From positions 1 through 9,681 of the forward strand of contig CAUCTV010000049.1 in NCBI GenBank assembly GCA_958445895.1: a stretch of DNA of 9,681 bases, in the 5' to 3' direction. Both the position numbers and the translations under genes were made by a program. The stretch is from an uncultured Collinsella sp. Its GTDB lineage: Bacteria > Actinomycetota > Coriobacteriia > Coriobacteriales > Coriobacteriaceae. Within the stretch, counting starts at the first letter, position 1. Every line of letters begins with the position of its first letter. Below the pieces are notes generated by a model, which was not told the DNA's origin, did not search any database, and saw only the letters and a list, made by a program, of their open reading frames with translations. Shown piece after piece: positions 6,457 to 9,681 of the stretch.

Positions 6457-6792
6457 ATGTGTGATTGCATCTTCTGCAAAATTGCCAACCACGAGATCCC
6501 CTCGACCGTTGTCTATGAGGACGATCAGGTCATCGCCTTCGACGACCTCAACCCCCAGGCGCCGGTCCACACGCTCGTGATCCCCAAGAAGCACTACAGC
6601 GACATCGCCGACAACGTGCCTGCCGAGACCATGGGCGCCATGGCTCATGCCATCCAGGAGGTCGCCAAGGCCAAGGGCCTAGAGGACGGTTTCCGCGTCA
6701 TTTCCAATAAGGGCGTCAATGCCGGTCAGACCGTCATGCACTTCCACATGCACGTCCTCGGCGGCAAGAACCTGGGCGAGAACCTCATCTGA
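6457..6792 (+). CDS. HIT-family nucleotide-binding hydrolase (HinT-like)
   Basis: A 111-residue histidine-triad protein. Bacterial HinT-type members hydrolyse adenosine phosphoramidates and related AMP conjugates in the cytoplasm. The N-terminal CIFCKI (Cys4, Cys7) is typical and may bind zinc, and EIPSTVVYEDDQVIAFDDLNP follows the family closely. The histidine triad is H95-F-H97-M-H99-V-L within GQTVMHFHMHVLGG, with His97 the expected nucleophile by analogy with HINT1. Length is normal for the family. I place the start at ATG 6457 because MCDCIFCKI is the usual beginning and AAAGGAA lies about seven bases upstream; the in-frame GTG at 6439 overlaps that ribosome binding site. It follows xseAB closely and has its own candidate -10 box. 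The natural substrate is unknown. Confidence 0.93.
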   Translation: MCDCIFCKIANHEIPSTVVYEDDQVIAFDDLNPQAPVHTLVIPKKHYSDIADNVPAETMGAMAHAIQEVAKAKGLEDGFRVISNKGVNAGQTVMHFHMHVLGGKNLGENLI

Positions 6793-6833
6793 GGACGCAC
6801 GGCCCGTCGCCTTGGCTGCCTTTGGAGTAACCT

Positions 6834-7724
6834 ATGCAGCTTTCTCAACTCGAATACCTTCAAGCGGTAGCGAACTACGGCGGTGTGCGCAAAGCGGCTC
6901 GCGCCGTTCACGTGAGCCCACAGGCCGTTTCGTCGGCAATTAAGAAACTGGAATCTGAGTATCAGATCGTTTTGCTCAACCGATCGGCGGGGGAGGCTGT
7001 TTTGTCTCCGGCGGGCAGAGAATTTGCGCGTCGTGCACGCGTGATCCTGGCACAAGTCGACGATCTCAAAAAGTACGCCCAATCGAGGGACGACGGCGTC
7101 TCGCCCGACGGCCACTTCCGTCTTTACGCCCCCTGCCTTCATGGGCGGGGGCGTCTTTTTGCCGAAAACTGGTATGACTCGTTTGAACGCTCGCACCCTC
7201 AGATTCATCTTGATGTGTGGCATCAGCCAACGGCAACATGCTTTGAATCACTTATACTTGGAATTTCGGACGCGGCTATCTCGTTCGAGGAACCACGGGA
7301 TAGCGTTCTTTCTTCAAAATATTTGGGTGAAAAGGAGCTCAAGGTTCTTTCATGCTCAGCGGGTCATCTATCTGTGGGCGCCATGACCATTCGCGAGTTA
7401 CTGGGCGGCAGGCTCGCTGTTCCCATTAATTTGTCACCCTGTCTCAATGCAATCAATCAATGCCCTGAAGCCCAGCTCGTCAATTTTCGCTTCCGTGATG
7501 TTGAATACGGAAGCAGGGCTCAGACCGAGTTTCTTCAAGCCGGGGGATTGATATTGAGTTTGTCTGGGTCCTCTCTTGCGTCGGATGGATCAGAAGTGAG
7601 TGAGTGCTCCATTGAAGGCTCGCGTGATGTAACCTTGCCTATTTACTTTTGCTATCGGCAAAATTCCTGGACTGATCGACACCAGACGGTTTTTCTGCAC
7701 CTATTGCGTCATCTTGCTTCGTGA
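6834..7724 (+). CDS. LysR-family transcriptional regulator
   Basis: A 296-residue LysR-type regulator. The N-terminal winged helix-turn-helix is clear: LSQLEYLQAVANYGGVRKAA at 3-22, then VSPQAVSSAIKKLE and a linker helix to about residue 85 (LSPAGREFARRARVILAQVD). The effector-binding part, about 93-296, is weakly conserved and gives no ligand clue. ATG 6834 has TTGGAG about eight bases upstream. It lies 41 bases after the HIT gene, on the same strand. LysR regulators are often divergent from their target, but here the likely target, an MFS exporter gene, follows in tandem 119 bases downstream. Codons in its second half are less GC-biased than in the flanking housekeeping genes, hinting at a separate history. 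Confidence 0.9.
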   Translation: MQLSQLEYLQAVANYGGVRKAARAVHVSPQAVSSAIKKLESEYQIVLLNRSAGEAVLSPAGREFARRARVILAQVDDLKKYAQSRDDGVSPDGHFRLYAPCLHGRGRLFAENWYDSFERSHPQIHLDVWHQPTATCFESLILGISDAAISFEEPRDSVLSSKYLGEKELKVLSCSAGHLSVGAMTIRELLGGRLAVPINLSPCLNAINQCPEAQLVNFRFRDVEYGSRAQTEFLQAGGLILSLSGSSLASDGSEVSECSIEGSRDVTLPIYFCYRQNSWTDRHQTVFLHLLRHLAS

Positions 7725-7742
7725 GATTAATTGGCTTCGAGA

Positions 7743-7761
7743 CGTCAAGTGATTATTGACG
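7743..7761. promoter_or_regulatory. Dyad with embedded TTGACG, possible LysR operator and -35
   Basis: CGTCAA (7743-7748) and TTGACG (7756-7761) form a perfect six-base inverted repeat with a seven-base AT-rich centre, GTGATTA. Interrupted dyads of this size are typical of LysR-type binding sites, and the right half doubles as a -35-like hexamer. No matching -10 at 16-18 bases was found. It sits 19 bases after the LysR stop and about 80 bases before the MFS start, so it could control the exporter. It has no following T-run, which argues against a terminator. Confidence 0.4.
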
Positions 7762-7843
7762 CCTTGTAACACATAGCTGACAGTTTTGCCCTCATGCTTT
7801 TCCAAGATTCCGATTTAGATTGCTGGCTCTTGGAGGGCGGAGC

Positions 7844-9043
7844 ATGAAAAACCATACGGTTTTGCTTTATATGACGTTCGTTTTACTGTCGAACTTCAGC
7901 ACCATTTTGTATTTTCTGACGGTTTACCTTGAATTCGTCGGATTCTCGATGGTAGCGATTTCTAGCATGATGATTGCATACCAAGTGAGTAAGTTCATTC
8001 TTGAGGTTCCTACTGGTTATATTGCTGATAGGTTTGGACGAAAGACCAGCGGTCTCGTTGGCGTCGTGGGAATGCTTGGATACTACGCCGCCCTGCTTCT
8101 CGTCCGTTCTCCTCTGCTTTTAATCGGCGCGTTTGCTCTCAAAGGTTTTGCCGTTGCATGTGTGAGCGGATCCATAGAAGCGATTTACATTGACAGCGTC
8201 TCTCAGGACCAGCTCGTAAGACTTAATGTCGTTGAGCGATTTGTTTTCTATGCCTCTTATGCCATCTCCGCTTGTGTGGGCGGTTTCATTTCGTCCGTCG
8301 GTGCATACCTCATTGGTCTTTCGGCAGATATCATCGCAATGGTGCTGACGTTGGTTGTCGTTGTCTGCATTCCTGAGATGCGAAGAGGGAGCATTGTGGC
8401 GACACCTGAGCGTGGGGTTAGCCCGAAGATGATCGGTGCCGCTATTGCGTGTAATGGCATTCTTCGGTCAGCGTTCATTATGGACTGTTCTCAGGCATTT
8501 GCCTTCGTCGCCCTGGAAGACTTTTTCTCACTGTTGCTTGCGGGTCGCGGCATGAATGCCGTCGCTTCGGGCGTGACCATTGCAATCCAGCTCCTTGCCT
8601 CCGCCTCCATAGGGTTTATTGTGCCCAGTGTGATTGCTCGTGTCGACAAGGGCCGTTTTGCGCGTATTTGCGGCATCATGCACTTAGCATTGGCAGCTTT
8701 GTTTTTGATTCCCCTTACTCCGGCTAATTTGCTGCCCGTGTTCTATGTGCTGCAGGAGGTCGCTTACTCGTTATTTGCTCCAATTAAATACTCAATTTTT
8801 CAAAATGCTGCCGATTCTTCGATGCGCTGTTCACTGATTTCGGTTCAAAGCCAGATGGTGGCGGTGGGTGCCATCCTTTTCTATCTGCTCAATGCTGTGT
8901 TGAGCAGCGTTGCGGGCATTCGGATCGTATTGCTTGTCGCGCTCGGGATCTCTTCTTTGGTGTATATCCCCGCGCTCTTTCGTCTTACCAGTCAAAGGAC
9001 AATGAGTATTCGGGCATCGATAACTTATATATCAACGCAATAA
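7844..9043 (+). CDS. MFS-family transporter, probable exporter
   Basis: A 399-residue major facilitator superfamily protein with about 12 hydrophobic segments through its length. The loop between helices 2 and 3 carries the superfamily signature GYIADRFGRKTSG at 58-70, and the preceding EVPTG is often seen in efflux-type members. The C-terminal tail after the last helix is short and polar. ATG 7844 is chosen because GGAGG lies about seven bases upstream; a TTG-started frame from 7820 would include that site. Length is normal for a 12-helix member. Substrate is not readable; a drug or metabolite exporter is the default guess. It follows the LysR gene and is probably its target. AGA, AGG, TTA and A/T-ending codons are more frequent than in xseA or ackA, suggesting acquisition or relaxed codon selection. 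Its stop codon lies inside the downstream hairpin. Confidence 0.88.
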   Translation: MKNHTVLLYMTFVLLSNFSTILYFLTVYLEFVGFSMVAISSMMIAYQVSKFILEVPTGYIADRFGRKTSGLVGVVGMLGYYAALLLVRSPLLLIGAFALKGFAVACVSGSIEAIYIDSVSQDQLVRLNVVERFVFYASYAISACVGGFISSVGAYLIGLSADIIAMVLTLVVVVCIPEMRRGSIVATPERGVSPKMIGAAIACNGILRSAFIMDCSQAFAFVALEDFFSLLLAGRGMNAVASGVTIAIQLLASASIGFIVPSVIARVDKGRFARICGIMHLALAALFLIPLTPANLLPVFYVLQEVAYSLFAPIKYSIFQNAADSSMRCSLISVQSQMVAVGAILFYLLNAVLSSVAGIRIVLLVALGISSLVYIPALFRLTSQRTMSIRASITYISTQ

Positions 9044-9072
9044 ACCCGAGCGCGAGGGCGTTTGGGTTTATT
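9039..9072. terminator. Strong hairpin overlapping the MFS stop codon
   Basis: AATAAACCC (9039-9047) pairs perfectly with GGGTTTATT (9064-9072). The interior can continue through GAG with TTT (two G-U and one A-U pair) and CGC with GCG, closing a GAGG loop, so the full stem is about 15 pairs. The A-rich left arm and T-rich right arm make it resemble a bidirectional terminator, though the T-run is short and interrupted. The MFS stop TAA (9041-9043) lies inside the left arm. It should separate the MFS transcript from ackA. Confidence 0.65.
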
Positions 9073-9125
9073 ATTGAAGCGTATGTAACCTGGCGGCGCC
9101 ACACCGCCTGTTAGTAGGGAGACAC

Positions 9126-9681
9126 ATGAACGTTCTGGTCGTCAACGCGGGATCTTCGACCCTTAAGTATCAGGTCATCGATACCAAGTCCCACAAGGTG
9201 TCCGCAAAGGGCTCCTGCGAGCGCGTCTGCTTTACCGGCGGTACCTTCACCCACGCTGCCAACGGTTCCAAGAAGGTGACCGAGAACATCGAGTTCCCCG
9301 ACCACAAGGTCGCCATCGAGGTCGTTCTGAAGGACCTCGAGGCCAACGGCGTCAAGATTGAGGGCATCGGCCACCGTATCGTTCAGGGCGGTTGGTACTT
9401 CGGCGATTCCTCCCTCGTCGATGCGGACGTTCTTGCCAAGATCCGCGAGGTCGCTCCGCTTGCCCCGCTGCACAACAACCCCGAGGCCAACGTTATCGAG
9501 TACTGCCTCGAGCAGTATCCCGACCTGCCCAACGTCACGGTCTACGACACCGCCTTCCACTTCAATATGCCCGAGGTCGCCAAGACCTACGCTCTGCCCA
9601 AGGACGTCTGCGACAAGCTGCACATCCGTAAGTACGGCGCCCACGGCACCAGCTACCGCTACATCTCCAAGAAGGTCGCCG
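9126..9681 (+). CDS. ackA: Acetate kinase, N-terminal part, cut by the window end
   Basis: The first 185 residues of acetate kinase, which interconverts acetyl phosphate plus ADP and acetate plus ATP, usually the ATP-forming step of acetate fermentation. The ASKHA-fold start VLVVNAGSSTLKYQ (3-16) gives Asn7 and Ser10. Arg84 in IGHRIVQGG, His116 in APLHNNPEA, Asp141 in YDTAFHFNMP and His173 in RKYGAHGTSYRYIS line up at a constant -7 offset with the catalytic residues I recall for the Methanosarcina enzyme (R91, H123, D148, H180). Oddities: Gln87 replaces the usual His of HRxVHGG, and Tyr177 replaces His in HGTSH. ATG 9126 has GGGAG about five bases upstream. Codons are strongly C-ending, as expected of a highly expressed gene. 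The common partner gene pta is not immediately upstream; downstream is not visible. Confidence 0.93.
   Translation, partial: MNVLVVNAGSSTLKYQVIDTKSHKVSAKGSCERVCFTGGTFTHAANGSKKVTENIEFPDHKVAIEVVLKDLEANGVKIEGIGHRIVQGGWYFGDSSLVDADVLAKIREVAPLAPLHNNPEANVIEYCLEQYPDLPNVTVYDTAFHFNMPEVAKTYALPKDVCDKLHIRKYGAHGTSYRYISKKVA

Noticed and set aside
9092..9108. GGCGG/CCGCC hairpin in the ackA leader as a riboswitch or attenuator
   Set aside because: It has only five pairs and no alternative structure or T-run. The leader is too short for a known riboswitch.
9111..9644. Minus-strand open frame opposite ackA
   Set aside because: It is a repetitive Val/Gly/Asp/Leu shadow of strongly biased ackA codons.

Overview
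The window reads as chromosomal DNA of a high-GC Gram-positive gut actinobacterium. The best guess is Coriobacteriia, close to Collinsella. This is inferred from the codon bias (C/G-rich third positions), the AGGAGG-type ribosome binding sites, and the mix of a C69 dipeptidase, a stand-alone RNase D, a YugP-type membrane protease and a divergent acetate kinase. No taxonomic marker is present, so the assignment is an inference. Ten protein genes seen at full or partial length are described, plus one 30-residue membrane microprotein. No tRNA, rRNA, CRISPR array, transposase or integrase was seen.

Left part (1-2356), minus strand. A secreted C69-family dipeptidase gene (24-1028) has a good signal peptide and the Cys nucleophile, but it stops well short of the family's normal length and looks C-terminally truncated. 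Upstream lies the only gap of about 300 bases: AT-rich and dense with direct and inverted repeats. At its far end is a rho-independent terminator that serves the next minus-strand operon. That operon is a diacylglycerol/lipid kinase gene (1439-2356) followed, 9 bases after its stop, by a one-helix microprotein gene (1337-1429).

Middle part (2357-6792), plus strand. RNase D (rnd) is transcribed divergently from the lipid kinase. It is followed by about 140 bases of non-coding DNA folding into two strong hairpins, then a YugP-like zinc metallopeptidase. Next come xseA and xseB, the two subunits of exonuclease VII, and a HIT-family nucleotide hydrolase with a TATAAT box in front of it.

Right part (6793-9681), plus strand. 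A LysR regulator and an MFS exporter sit in tandem. Their codons are visibly less GC-biased than the flanking housekeeping genes, and a TTGACG-type dyad lies between them. They look like an accessory regulator/transporter pair placed between the HIT gene and acetate kinase. A strong hairpin overlapping the MFS stop codon insulates ackA, whose first 185 codons are present before the window ends.

Most of the window is ordinary housekeeping sequence, and I see no convincing undescribed multi-gene system. The points most worth a second look are the two-hairpin intergenic block, the hidden 30-residue membrane protein, the truncated C69 peptidase with its repeat-rich upstream region, and the LysR-MFS insert.
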